A stretch of 64,000 nucleotides of DNA, taken from assembly GCA_947623455.1 (NCBI GenBank), contig OX392527.1, positions 11,342,001 to 11,406,000 of the forward strand, given 5' to 3'. The position numbers and the translations under genes were made by a program. The stretch is from Mimachlamys varia (lineage: Eukaryota > Mollusca > Bivalvia > Pectinida > Pectinidae). The notes under the pieces were generated by a model. It searched no databases. It was given only the letters and a program-made list of their open reading frames with translations, and was not told where the DNA came from. Below, piece after piece: positions 15,101 through 30,100 of the stretch (the first letter of the stretch is position 1; the number at the start of each line of letters is the position of its first letter).

Positions 15101-18100
15101 CCATGACAAGGATACATACTTACTTCCCTTGGCTACGGCATGCCATGGTAACGAGGATACATACTTACTTCCCTTGGCTACGGCATGCCACGGTAACGAG
15201 GATACATACTTACTTCCCTTGACTACGACATGCCATGACAAGGATACGGACTTACTTCCCTTGACTACGACATGCCGTGACAAGGATACAGACTTACTTC
15301 CCTTGGCTACGGCATGCCAAGACAAGGATATAGACTTACTTCCCTTGACTACGGCATGCCATGACAAGGATATAGACTTACTTCCCTTGGCTACGACATG
15401 CCATGACAAGGATACGGACTTACTTCCCTTGACTACGACATGCCATGACAAGGATACAGACTTACTTCCCTTGGCTACGACATACCATGACAAGTATACA
15501 GACTTACATGTACTTCCCTTGGCTACGACATGCTGTGACAAGGATATAGACTTACTTCCCTTGGCTACGACATGCCATGACAACAAGGATACGGACTTAC
15601 TTCTCTTGGCTACGACATGCCATGGTAACGAGGATACATACTTACTTCCCTTGGCTACGGCATGCCATGGTAACGAGGATACATAATTACTTCCCTTGGC
15701 TACGGCATGCCATGGTAACGAGGATACATAATTACTTCCCTTGGCTACGGCATGCCATAGTAACGAGGACACATACTTACTTCCCTTGTCTACGACATGC
15801 CATGACAAGGATACATACTTACTTCCCTTGACTACGGCATGCCATGGTAACGAGGATACATACTTACTTCCCTTGACTACGACATGCCATGACAAGGATA
15901 CATACTTACTTCCCTTGGCTACGGCATGCCATGGTAACGAGGATACATACTTACTTCCCTTGGCTACGACATGCCACGGTAACGAGGATACATACTTACT
16001 TCCCTTGGCTACGGCATGCCATAGTAACGAGGATACATACTTACTTCCCTTGTCTACGACATGCCATGACAAGGATACATACTTACTTCCCTTGACTACG
16101 GCATGCCATGGTAACGAGGATACATACTTACTTCCCTTGACTACGACATGCCATGACAAGGATACATACTTACTTCCCTTGGCTACGGCATGCCATGGTA
16201 ACGAGGATACATACTTACTTCCCTTGACTACGACATGCCATGACAAGGATACATACTTACTTCCCTTGGCTACGGCATGCCATGGTAACGAGGATACATA
16301 CTTACTTCCCTTGGCTACGGCATGCCACGGTAACGAGGATACATACTTACTTCCCTTGACTACGACATGCCATGACAAGGATACGGACTTACTTCCCTTG
16401 ACTACGACATGCCATGACAAGGATACAGACTTACTTCCCTTGGCTACGGCATGCCAAGACAAGGATATAGACTTACTTCCCTTGACTACGGCATGCCATG
16501 ACAAGGATATAGACTTACTTCCCTTGGCTACGACATGCCATGACAAGGATACGGACTTACTTCCCTTGACTACGACATGCCATGACAAGGATACAGACTT
16601 ACTTCCCTTGACTACGACATGCTGTGACAAGGATATAGACTTACTTCCCTTGGCTACGACATACCATGACAAGTATACAGACTTACATGTACTTCCCTTG
16701 GCTACGACATGCTGTGACAAGGATATAGACTTACTTCCCTTGGCTACGACATGCCATGACAACAAGGATACGGACTTACTTCTCTTGGCTACGACATGCC
16801 ATGGTAACGAGGATACATACTTACTTCCCTTGGCTACGGCATGCCATGGTAACGAGGATACATAATTACTTCCCTTGGCTACGGCATGCCATAGTAACGA
16901 GGACACATACTTACTTCCCTTGTCTACGACATGCCATGACAAGGATACATACTTACTTCCCTTGACTACGGCATGCCATGGTAACGAGGATACATACTTA
17001 CTTCCCTTGACTACGACATGCCATGACAAGGATACATACTTACTTCCCTTGGCTACGGCATGCCATGGTAACGAGGATACATACTTACTTCCCTTGGCTA
17101 CGGCATGCCACGGTAACGAGGATACATACTTACTTCCCTTGGCTACGGCATGCCATGGTAACGAGGATACATACTTACTTCCCTTGGCTACGGCATGTTA
17201 TGATAAGGATACGGACTTACTTCCCTTGGCTACGGCATGCCACGGCAACGAGTATACAGATGATGATCGCCTCCAACACAGTAGCTCCTGCCAATATCAT
17301 TGTCTGCTTAAATCTCTCGTCTACCTCTTCTACCGGGGTTTTGAAGGCCTCCTAGATGAGAATTATTTTGAATTTATATCAGATGTTACTATTTTAAGTC
17401 GTGAGTAAAAACATTATTTTTAAAATAATGACAATTGACCAGACTAAATTTGAATCTTAGGCATAAAGATGAAATAATTGTAATACTGTGCTCTGTCTGA
17501 CAGTAATCACATATCCATTTACAGTGTATTTTGCAGAATTGATAAACATATACAGATGTATGATGTACATGTACAAATGTATGATATACATGTACAAATG
17601 TATGATATACATGTACAGGTGTATGATATACATGTACAAATGTATGATATATGGTCGGGCATTACGTTATCGACGAGATGGTGTTTCCGACGCCTTTGCC
17701 ATTTTGTAAATATCTCATAAACTCTCGCGCAATTTCTCAACAGGTGTCGTCTGCCTAATGCCCACACAACAAAAACAGTTTTGACCAAGAAAAGTAGACT
17801 TTGCATTTCAAACTGGAATTTTATCACAGATTGAATATATACTCACGTAAAATCAAGTATTTACTTAAGCCCATTTTATATACATCTTTAAAACCTTACC
17901 TGCAGCGTTCTGAGCCTCAGTCAAATTTGCAACGCTTAGTGAACATTGTGCCAGATGTCCCGAGTCTGATTATGTGATTTTTAGCGACATATTACAACCA
18001 GGCAAAATTAATTTTGCAATTCAAGTAACTCGAAATTTTTGTCGTGTTATAAATAAAACGCTATGAAAGAGCATTTTTCGTATTTTATTTTCTCATAAAA

Positions 18101-21100
18101 AATGGAAAATATTGTTGTTTTGTTTACATCAGACCCTGTGAAGTGCTATATTATACGATTTAAATAAAAATAATGTAATGGTAGGCAATGTAATGTTTTA
18201 AACAGAGAATTATACAAAAAAGATGTTGACTTGTGCAAGTTCTGATGTCACTTCCGTTGAAAAAATATTAAAACTCATTATTTAAATCAAAATGTGAATT
18301 TTCTGAAGGACGATTATTTAAAACTCAAATGTTGGTTCTTTGAAATGTTTTCCTGTTACAAAATTCGACTAGTGTGGTCTTCAATGCTTTTGAAACGCTA
18401 GAGAGCACTACCGTCGATAACACAATATAGTGTCATGGCGGTCGCCATGACGAGTAGCAGCAGGAAAGTGCCGACATTGTAATGAGGAAATAACGAATTG
18501 ACAGAGAAACAATTGTACAGGTAAGGTAAAAGATAAACTATTGCATAAATAATATTGGGATATTTTATTCACAGTTGTTTCGTGTGATATCTGCGATAAT
18601 TGATTACCCCGTCGAAAACCGGATGTTCAAGGGTACATGTACAGATGTACAGTATGATGTACATGTACAAATGTATGATGTACATGTACAAATGTATGAT
18701 GTACATGTACAGGTGTATGATGTACATGTAGAGATGTATGATGTACCTTACAGATGTATGATATACATGTACAAATGTATGATGTACATGTACATGTGTA
18801 TGATGTACATGTACAGATGTATGATGTACATGTACAGGTGTATGATGTACATGTACAGGTGTATGATGAACATGTACAAATGTATGATGTACATGTACAT
18901 GTGTATGATATACATGTACAGATGTATGATGTACATGTACATGTGTATGATGTACATGTACAAATGTATGATGTACATGTACAGATGTATGATGTACATG
19001 TACAGGTGTATGATGTACCTTACAGATGTATGATGAACATGTACAGATGTACGTTGTACATGTACAGATGTATGATATACATGTACAGATGTATGATGTA
19101 CATGTACAGATGTATGATGTACATGTACAGATGTGTAATGTACATGTACAGATATATATTGTACATGTACAGATGTATGTTGTACATGTTCAGATGTGTA
19201 ATGTACATGTGCAGATATATGTTGTACATGTACAGATGTATGTTGTACATGTACAGGTGCATGGTGTACCTTACAGATGTATGATGTACATGTACAGATG
19301 TATGATGTACATGTACAGGTGTATGGTTTACCTTACAGATGTATGATGTACAGGGTGTCTCAAAATACATGTCCCGATTTTAAACTGTAATAATTTACTC
19401 TACCGGATAGGTACATGTGTAAAACCGATATTGGATGAAAGCTATTGAAAATAAAATTCTGTTGATACATAATAAGCAAAAGAAAGAATTATTAATAGTG
19501 AAAATTTTAATACTCACATGTACATGTACAGATGTATGATGAACATGTACAGATGTATGATGTACATGTACATATGTGTAATGTACATGTACAGATATAT
19601 GTTGTACATGTACAGATATATGTTGTACATGTACAGATGTATGATGTACATGTACAGATGTTTGATGTACATGTACAGGTGTATGATGAACATGTACAGA
19701 TGTACGTTGTACATGTACAGAGTTATGATATACATGTACAGATATATGTTGTACATGTACAGATATATGTTGTACATGTACAGATGTATGTTGTACATGT
19801 ACAGATGTATGATGTACATGCACAGATGTTTGATGTACATGTACAGATGTATGATGTACATGTACAGGTGTATGATGAACATGTACAGATGTACGTTGTA
19901 CATGTACAGAGTTATGATATACATGTACAGATATATGTTGTACATGTACAGATATATGTTGTACATGTACAGATGTATGATGTACATGCACAGATGTTTG
20001 ATGTACATGTACAGATGAATGATGTACATGTACAGGTGTATGATGAACATGTACAGATGTACGTTGTACATGTACAGATGTATGATATACATGTACAGAT
20101 GTATGATGTACATGTACAGATGTATGATGTACATGTACAGATTTATGATGTACATGTACAGATGTATGATGTACATGTACAGATGTACGTTGTACATGTA
20201 CAGATATATGATGTACATGTACAGATGTATGATATACATGTACAGATGTATGATGTACATGTACAGATGTATGATATACATGTACAGATGTATGATTTAC
20301 ATGTACAGATGTATGATGTACATGTACAGATGTACGTTGTACATGTACAGATATATGATGTACATGTACAGATGTACGTTGTACATGTACAGATGTATGA
20401 TATACATGTACAGATGTATGATGTACATGTACAGGTGTATGATGTACATGTACAGATGTATGATGTACATGTACAGGTGTATGATGAACATGTACAGATG
20501 TACGTTGTACATGTACAGATGTATGATATACATGTACAGATGTATGATGTACATGTACAGATGTATGATGTACATGTACAGATGTACGTTGTACATGTAC
20601 AGATATATGATGTACATGTACAGATGTATGATGTACATGTACAGATGTATGATGTACATGTACAGATGTATAATGTACATGTACAGATGTATGATGTACA
20701 TGTACAGATGTATGATGTACATGTACAGATGTACGTTGTACATGTACAGACATATGATGTACATGTACAGATGTATGATAAGATTATAACACAAGCAGTA
20801 GCATTGTTCACACCTGCACAAAACCGTCACGCTTTTATTGACAAATTTAAAAGTTCAATAAAAAGTTTTTCCAAATTTTTGACATGTATCTTATTTTTGG
20901 TTAATACTTATGGAGACATCATAGAACATTAATCAAAATCAGTTATGTTTGTACAAACAGTATTTTCTATAAAGAGGAATACTTTCATTATGTTCTACTT
21001 GAAACGTTGCCAATTTGAACGAGAGGCTGGTATATTACAGAATATTACCTCAATGGAAACAAGCCCATATTGTCTCACTGCAACTATAAGATTGCTGCCG

Positions 21101-24100
21101 AATCTGTCCACCAAACTAAATAAACAAAAGGAAACAAGAGTTACAGACAGACTGTTGAAGCAGACCGGTCTACAAATCCAAATCTTGTCAAAACGTTATT
21201 GGTATCGCGTTTATTTGTTCAACGTTTTGGGTAAAACATCAATTTCAAGCTTAATATATCTAATACCCACTCTGTAATTTCTTTCGCTGAAAGGATTCTG
21301 CCATCTTTTTTATCCTTCACATAAAAAGTGAGAACAGACCTGCAACACAGTCATAAATCGTACAAATGTCAAACATTAAAGGCGAGTTCCATACAAAATT
21401 AAGAGTTTAATATATTCAATATTACATGAAAACGAATGTTAGATGATTTTCATCTCGTTATTTTAAAAAAAAACATAATGTCATGTACAAAAAAGTGACG
21501 TTTTGTACATGATGTCACACTAGTGTCCCAGTATAAAATATGTACTGTAGACGTAATTTACCACAGGTGTACTGTAGATATAATTTACCATCAGTGTTCT
21601 GTAGACATAATTTACCATCAGTGTACTGTAGACATAATTTACCACCGGTGTACTGTAGACTTAATTTACCATCAATGTACTGTAGACGTAATTTACCATC
21701 AGTGTACTGTAGATGTAATTTACCACCGGTGTACTGTAGATATAATTTACCATCAGTGTACTGTAGACATAATTTACCATCAGTGTACTGTAGACATAAT
21801 TTACCATCAGTGTACTGTAGATGTAATTTACCATCAGTGTGCTGTAGATGTAATTTACCATCAGTGTACTGTAGATATAATTTACCATCAGTGTACTGTA
21901 GATATAATTTACCATCAGTGTACTGTAGACATAATTTACCATCAGTGTACTGTAGACATAATTTACCATAAGTGTACTGAAGACATAATTTACCATTATT
22001 GTACTGTAGACATAATTTACCATTAGTGTCCTGAAGAGGTAATTTACCATTATTGTACTGTAGAGTAATTTACCATCAGTGTACTGTAGACGTAATTTAC
22101 CATCAGTGTACTGTAGACTTAATTTACCATCAGTGTACTGTAGACTTTATTTACCATCAATGTACTGTAGACATAATTTACCATCAGTGTACTGTAGACT
22201 TAATTTACCATCAGTGTACTGTAGACTTAATTTACCATCAGTGTACTGTAGACTTAATTTACCATCAATGTACTGTAGACATAATTTACCATCAGTGTAC
22301 TGTAGACATAATTTACCATAAGTGTACTGAAGACATAATTTACCATTATTGTACTGTAGACATAATTTACCATTAGTGTCCTGAAGAGGTAATTTACCAT
22401 TATTGTACTGTAGAGTAATTTACCATTATTGTACTGTAGAGTAATTTACCATCAGTGTACTGTAGACATAATTTACCATCAGTGTACTGTAGAGTAATTT
22501 ACAATCAATGTACTGTAGACATAATTTACTATAAGTGTCCTGAATACGTAATTTACCATTATTGTACTGTAGACTTAATTTACCATCAGTGTACTGTAGA
22601 CATAATTTACCATTAGTATACTGTAGACATAATTTACCATTATTGTACTGTAGACATAATTTACTATCAGTGTACTGTAGACTTAATTTACCATAAGTGT
22701 ACTGTAGACATAATTTACCATCAGTGTACTGTAGACATAATTTACCATAAGTGTACTGTAGAGTAATTTACCATCAATGTACTGTAGACATAATTTACCA
22801 TTAGTTTACTGTAGACATAATTTACCATCAATGTACTGTAGACTTAATTTACCATCAATGTACTGTAGACATAATTTACCATCAGTGTACTGTAGACTTA
22901 ATTTACCATCAATGTACTGTAGACTTAATTTACCATCAGTGTACTGTAGACTTAATTTACCATCAGTGTACTGTAGACGTAATTTACCATCAGTGTACTG
23001 TAGACATAATTTACCATCAATGTACTGTAGACATAATTTACCATCAGTGTACTGTAGACTTAATTTACCATCAGTGTACTGTAGACGTAATTTACCATCA
23101 GTGTACTGTAGACATAATTTACCATCAGTGTACTGTAGACATAATTTACCATCAGTGTACTGAAGACATAATTTACCATCAGTGTACTTTTGATGTGTAC
23201 TTACTGAGTAACATCCACGACACCGTTGTCTTTTATGTATGCACTGACCTCCTCCGGAACGAATTTGTACCCAGTCAGAACGGTTAGTTCACTAGAAAAG
23301 ACAGAATAAAGTGTGACGGGTTACAATTTTTCGATATCTTTAAGGTTTGAATACAATTTAAGATGCATACTATATAAAATGTCCGAATAATGCTAATATA
23401 GAGATTCACGTTTTCCTTAAGTCTACAAGAAACCTTTTCACAAAAAGTGTCGACCCCGCACTGTTAACCATCACAATCTACAGACACTTACGTGTAAACA
23501 ATTGTTGCTTTCTTGTATCCATATGATCATCTTAAAATTATTTTACAATCTTGTATGAAATTATTTCTTTAGTAAAAAAAGTTTAACATAAGGTAGCAGT
23601 GTACATTAGCATAGGGTGGCCATGGGTGATACAAAATATATAATAATATATTGGGTGGTCGGGGGTTCGATTCCCCGACCGGACGTGAAAAGGTATAGGG
23701 GTGACCTGCCCGACCACGTGGGTTTTCTCCGGGTGCTCCGGTTTCCTCCCACAATAAGACCCCTTGCGTGCTTACATCCGGGCCAACAAGAGTGATTGAT
23801 ATAAGCTAGATAACTTGTTTTGTAACTGTTGTTAAATAAATAAAGTAAATCTGGGTTTCAGAAACATTAGTATTGTTCTCATATATATATCATCCTGGTA
23901 AACCACACCACACTTCGTACAAAGTTGGCAGGGGAAATTTTCTCTTAAGGATCTGCTCTTGTGAGGATTCAATCACGTTCAAATCTCGTTTTGATCTCAC
24001 GTGCGATATTTTAGTAATATCTAACAATTTATTATTAATTTTGATAGCAAATATGCATCTGAAAAATGTAGCGAAAAATTAGATGTCTGTTATTTGTAGA

Positions 24101-27100
24101 ACTACTTTTGGAAGAATATCAAAAAATGACCATTATGGCGACCATTTTGAAAATGAGTATTTCTCTGTATTTCTTGCACTTCATGAACGACCCAAATTTC
24201 CTGTGTATAGTGCTTGATTGATCATTTCAATGTGTGTCACCATTTCTTTTTATAGTAAGTTCATTTTTGCTGTACAACTTCTTTATATCATTATAAAGCA
24301 AATATTATCCAATAAAGTTATTTGATTTTACATTTTGGTATTTCTTTTCAGATATTTAGTGTAGCTGAAGCGATTTTGATTTTTGACTCAAGAATAGTGA
24401 AAAATAACACATTTGATAATGGGACAAAAAAACAAGCAAGCTACCCCCCCCCCCCCCAGTTTTTATGACTGCTTTAGTGTGAGAAACCCATTTCCTTTTG
24501 ATCTGCCAAATATTTACAAAAAATGTGTTGCCAGATTTTTTTTTATAAAACATTAAAACTGCAAAAACTGATGAAAAATGGACTATTTTCTCCTTAAAAC
24601 ATAAGGGGGAGGGGTAACTAATATTTATTTTTTGAGTTAAAAGATTAATTTAAAGACCTTTTACTTCCATAATTGAAAGAAAAATACTATTATTGTCACC
24701 TCTGTAAACTGTACATATCTGATCACAAATCTGGAAGATATTGAATGAAATAATCCTGCAATCGACCAAAACAGCATTTTTCACATAAATCACGTGATTT
24801 GCTCATTTTTGTATCTTTGACTGAGCATAGCACAAAAAAGTTCACTTCCCTTTGCATTTTCTACTTTACAATGTACTCCCTTTTTCAAAAATGCACATAA
24901 GAAAAAAAGTCAGTCGTCAGAAAATTTTGACTTTTCACAAGAGAAGATCCTTAAGCCGAACCGGTAGAATGTAAAACCAGGGGTCCTTGGGGCGACTCCT
25001 GGCGGTAAAACGATACAATAGTGACATTTAATGTAAAAGAAAAATGGTATTTAAATGACTTGAAACTCACTCTGTGACCTTCCCTTTCACGTCTTCCACC
25101 TCCTGTTTGCTGAGAACAAATATCATTCTTGCCATTTGGCTATCAACTATTATATCAATCTGAAAAAAGAACAAAACTGATCACGGAAAGAGAAATGGAA
25201 ATCACAATAAATCAACGAAAAATTAAAGGATGGAAGCAACCATTGCTGTATCGATGTAAACTGTCTTTTTTCAAGTTTGATTCTATTCCATAATAAATTT
25301 GCAGGTTCAACTAGATTTTCATTTCATTCTAGTTTGTGAGAGAAAGATGCGTAAAATGAAGACCCGAAACATTAAAAAACGATTTGAGAGCCGGCAATGT
25401 TTGATAAATTACAAATCGTTTATCATCTGCGTTAGCTTTATTCTTTTGCCTATCTCCATACAATGTATATACCAATATATCTACCCAGTGTTAGTTGTAC
25501 TGTTCTTGTCTCCATACATACCAATATATCTACCCAGTGTTAGTTGTACTGTTCTTGTCTCCATACATACCAATATATCTACCCAGTGTTAGTTGTACTG
25601 TTCTTGTCTCCATACATACCAATATATCTACCCAGTGTTAGTTGTACTGGTCTTGTCTCCATACATACCAATATATCTACCCAGTGTTAGTTGTACTGTT
25701 CTTGTCTCCATATATACCAATATATCTACCCAGTGTTAGTTGTACTGGTCTTGTCTCCATACATACCAATATATCTACCCAGTGTTAGTTGTACTGTTCT
25801 TGTCTCCATATATACCAATATATCTACCCAGTGTTAGTTGTACTGGTCTTGTCTCCATACATACCAATATATCTACCCAGTGTTAGTTGTACTGTTCTTG
25901 TCTCCATACATACAAATATATCTAGCTAGTGTTAACTGTACTGTTCATGTCTCCATACATACCAATATATCTACCCAGTGTTAGTTGTACTGTTCTTGTC
26001 TCCATACATACAAATATATCTAGCTAGTGTTAACTGTACTGTTCCCCATCTCCATACATACTAATATCTCTAGCTAGGGTTTGCTGTACTGTTCTCTGTC
26101 TTACCTTGTGTTAGCTGTACTGTTCCCTGTGTTACCTTGTGTAAGCTGTACTGTTCTCTATCTTACCTTGTGTTAGCTGAACTGTTCCGTACCTTACCTT
26201 GTGTTAGCTGTACTGTTCTCTATCTTACCTTGTGTTAGCTGAACTGTTCCGTACCTTACCTTGTGTTAGCTGTACTGTTCTCTGTGTTACCTTGTGTTAG
26301 CTGTACTGTTCTCTGTGTTACATTGTGTTAGCTGTACTGTTCTCTGTGTTACCTTGTGTTAGCTGTACTGTTATCTGTGTTACCTTGTGTTAGCTGTACT
26401 GTTCTCTGTGTTACATTGTGTTAGCTGTACTGTTCTCTGTGCTACCTTGTGTTAGCTGTACTGTTCTCTGTGTTACCTTGTGTTAGCTGTTCTGTTCTCT
26501 GTGTTACCTTGTGTTAGCTGTACTGTTCTCTGTGTTACATTGTGTTAGCTGTACTGTTTTCTGTGTTACCTTGTGTTAGCTGTACTGTTCTCTGTCTTAC
26601 CTTGTGTTAGTTGTACTGTTCTCTTTGTTACATTGTGTTAGCTATACTGTTCTCTGTGTTACATTGTGTTAGCTGTACTGTTCTCTGTGTTACCTTGTGT
26701 TAGCTGTACTGTTCTCTGTCTTACCTTGTTTTAGCTGTACTGTTCTCTGTGTTACATTGTGTTAGTTGTACTGTTCTCTGTGTTACATTGTGTTAGCTAT
26801 ACTGTTCTCTCTGTTTCCTTGTGTTAGCTGTACTGTTCTCTGTGTTACCTTGTGTTAGCTGTACTGTTCTTTCTGTCTTATCTTGTGTTAGCTGTACTGT
26901 TCTCTCTGTCTTACCTTGTGTTAGCTGTACTGTTCCCTGTCTTACCTTGTGTTAGCTGTACTGTTCTCTCTGTATTACCTTGTGTTAGCTGTACTGTTCC
27001 CTGTCTTACCTTGTGTTAGTTGTACTGTTCTCTGTGTTACATTGTGTTAGCTGTACTGTTCTCTCTGTTTCCTTGTGTTAGCTGTACTGTTCTCTGTGTT

Positions 27101-30100
27101 ACCTTGTGTTAGCTGTACTGTTCTCTGTGTTACCTTGTGTTAGCTGTACTGTTCTCTGTCTTACCTTGTGTAAGCTGTACTGTTCTCTGTCTTACCTTGT
27201 GTTAGCTGTACTGTTCTTTGTCTTACCTTGTGTTAGCTGTACTGTTCCGTACATTACCTTGTGTTAGCTGTACTGATCTCTGTCTTACCATGTGTTAGCT
27301 GTACTGTTCTTTGTCATACCTTGTGTAAGCTGTACTGTTCTCTGTCTTACCTTGTGTTAGCTGTACTGTTCTCTCTGTTTCCTTGTGTTAGCTGTACTGT
27401 TCTCTGTGTTACCTTGTGTTAGCTGTACTGTTCTCTGTGTTACCTTGTGTTAGCTGTACTGTTCCCTGTCTTACCTTGTGTTAGCTGTACTGTTCCGTAC
27501 CTTACACTGTGTTAGCTGTACTGTTCCCTGTCTTACCTTGTGTTAACTGTAATGTTCTCTGTCTAACTTTTTGTTAGCTGTACTGTTCCCTGTCTTACCT
27601 TGTGTTAGCTGTACTGTTCTTTGTCTAACTTTTTGTTAGCTGTATTGTTTCTATCTTACCGTAAGTATAGCTGTACTGTTCCCAGCCTCGTCTCTCGCTA
27701 CCACCGACATTTTCATTTCGCCCTGCATGTCTTCCTCAAACACTATATTTGTTGTGATGGTTCCATTACTGGACAAACATACTGCCCGGCGTTTTTGAGT
27801 ATCTTTACACAATGGCGCCTTGTTTACCGCTTCAGTAATCCTAGGGGGCATTTTGATATCTCCTTGGATTTCAAAGGAATGGACGCTGTTGATGTCAGTG
27901 TCATTGTCGTCCACCCTATTCTTTGAACGTAAGAAAATTAGATCAACATTAAGGAATTGGTCTAAATAAATCCAAAAACATGAATACGATGTTCCGAACT
28001 AACATCGACGTTCTCGAGAAAAAAAATCAACTTCGTCACAGTTGTAGCAAGTAGGTATATAATTATATCATATACATATATAGAGAACCTTACATGAGTG
28101 CCAACGTCATATTTACATGTAATTATTTAATGACTTTGATAAATTGCATATTTCATTGACACAAGTGTAAGATTATATTAATCACATAACTTAAAAGGTC
28201 CATTTAAGAGAAGCTTTTTATAGTATCACCAAATATTTCATAAAAGTGTAGCTCTTCATTTATCCTTATGAACTAATCATACCGATGTTTTGACAAAATC
28301 CGGTTTTCCATACATTTTTTTAAATTAAATTTAAAATTAATTTTAAGAAAAATCTTTAATCGTAGAACAAATACATAATATGCCTGTCAAATAATACATT
28401 TTTCATGTCTCCAGATAAACGTATGCATAAAGCACTTATCTCATTACTTTTAATTTTGTGATGAATTCCTGAATTTATAACACTTTTTTCACGATCCCTC
28501 TATAGTTAAAATGGCCGATTTTGATCGGTTTGACATATACCAACACATTTGCCCTATAATTTGGTTCCAATTATAATATATAATTATCATAATTGTTAGC
28601 AACGTATTTTGTAAATTTAACATAGCTAAAAAGTGCACATGTGAAATCAAACATCCCGTGTCATCTCGACCGCTCTATTCCATTTGTTTACATGTAACAC
28701 ACTGTACACAAGCTCACGCCAGGGGGCGTGGTTATATCGTGCTACAACTGTATATTTAGCAAGGGCATTCCCAATGATTAAACTGACAACTTTGGACATT
28801 GCCTACATGGTATCAAATTATCAAACACGGATTCTTACGTCTTGATATAAGTATATTCGATTGTAACTGAATTAAAAAATCGTTGGGTGACTAAATTACC
28901 CCTATAATATAACCATGAGAAATACACCCAAACTCACAAATCAATTTCTTTGTAAAAAAGCCAAAGTACTTTGAGGGTACGATTTTCACTATCGAGAGAA
29001 TCACATGACGTCATAAAGACGTTATTTATTTATCATATCACAGTAGTATTATTACACATGTGTAATATCTTTTATGACATGCCTGTATGACATGACTGAG
29101 CGGGTCACTTTTGTGATACATATATAACTATATAGTCTAGTAAGTAATATAGACGGTTAGTTGCAATGAGAGAAAAAAACTCTTTCATGACCAAAGGTGT
29201 AAGACAGGGAAATTCTACCCTGTGGGTTTTCTAATTTCGCAAAAGTCTCGGCAAAGCCTCGGGTGGAATTATTTCCCTATCTTACATCCCTTGGCATGAA
29301 AGAGTCTTATAGTCTTTTTATAAAGAAAGAATTTGAGAGCTTTGGTGTATTTCTCGTGAATATAAGTTATGTGATCAATTTGTACAGTGTATTTCTCGTG
29401 AATATAAGTTATGTTATCAATATGTACAGTGTATTTCCACGATTATTTTGTGCAATATTGTGTATCAGATACTTACTACAAAGTCAAATATCAGATACTT
29501 ACTACAAAGTCAAATATCAGATACTTACTACAAAGTCAAATATCAGATACTTACTACAAAGTCAAATATCAGATACTTACTACAAAGTCAAATATCAGAT
29601 ACTTACTACAAAGTCAAATATCAGATACTTACTACAAGTCAAATATCAGATACTTACTACAAAGTCAAATATCAGATACTTACTACAAAGTCAAATATCA
29701 GATACTTACTACAAGTCAAATATCAGATACTTACTACAAAGTCAATTATCAGATACTTACTACAAAGTCAAATATCAGATACTTACTACAAAGTCAAATA
29801 TCAGATACTTACTACATAGTCAAATATCAGATACTTACTACATAGTCAAATATCAGATACTTACTACAAAGTCAAATATCAGATACTTACTACAAAGTCA
29901 ATTATCAGATACTTACTACAAAGTCAATTATCAGATACTTACTACAAAGTCAAATATCAGATACTTACTACATAGTCAAATATCAGATACTTACTTCATA
30001 GTCAAATATCAGATACTTACTACAAAGTCAAATATCAGATACTTACTACAAAGTCAAATATCAGATACTTACTACAAGTCAAATATCAGATACTTACTAC

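Noticed and set aside
6811..17408. Very long open frames on both strands (up to ~1,400 codons) encoding repetitive peptides
   Set aside because: The satellite unit is 42 or 45 bp, a multiple of three, and has no stop in several frames. Frames are open on both strands at once and the peptides are low complexity. The region is an intron between two phase-matched cadherin exons.
18575..20932. Met/Tyr- or His/Val-rich repetitive frames
   Set aside because: A by-product of the 21-bp unit; open on both strands.
21275..21339. Donor GA|GTGGGT for the exon at 21339
   Set aside because: It would place the transmembrane exon in a frame with an early TAG; the GTATTA donor eight bases further keeps the frame.
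21535..23190. CRISPR-like regular repeats
   Set aside because: Repeats are contiguous tandem units without unique spacers, in a eukaryotic intron.
25299..25592. 97-codon plus-strand ORF
   Set aside because: It runs from unique intron sequence into the 49-bp array; no motif, opposite strand to the gene.
27660..27915. Start of exon E13 at 27915 (acceptor AATAG)
   Set aside because: Out of phase with the exon ending at 31309. The acceptor giving a start at 27920 is in phase and adds the acidic NRVDDNDTD stretch.
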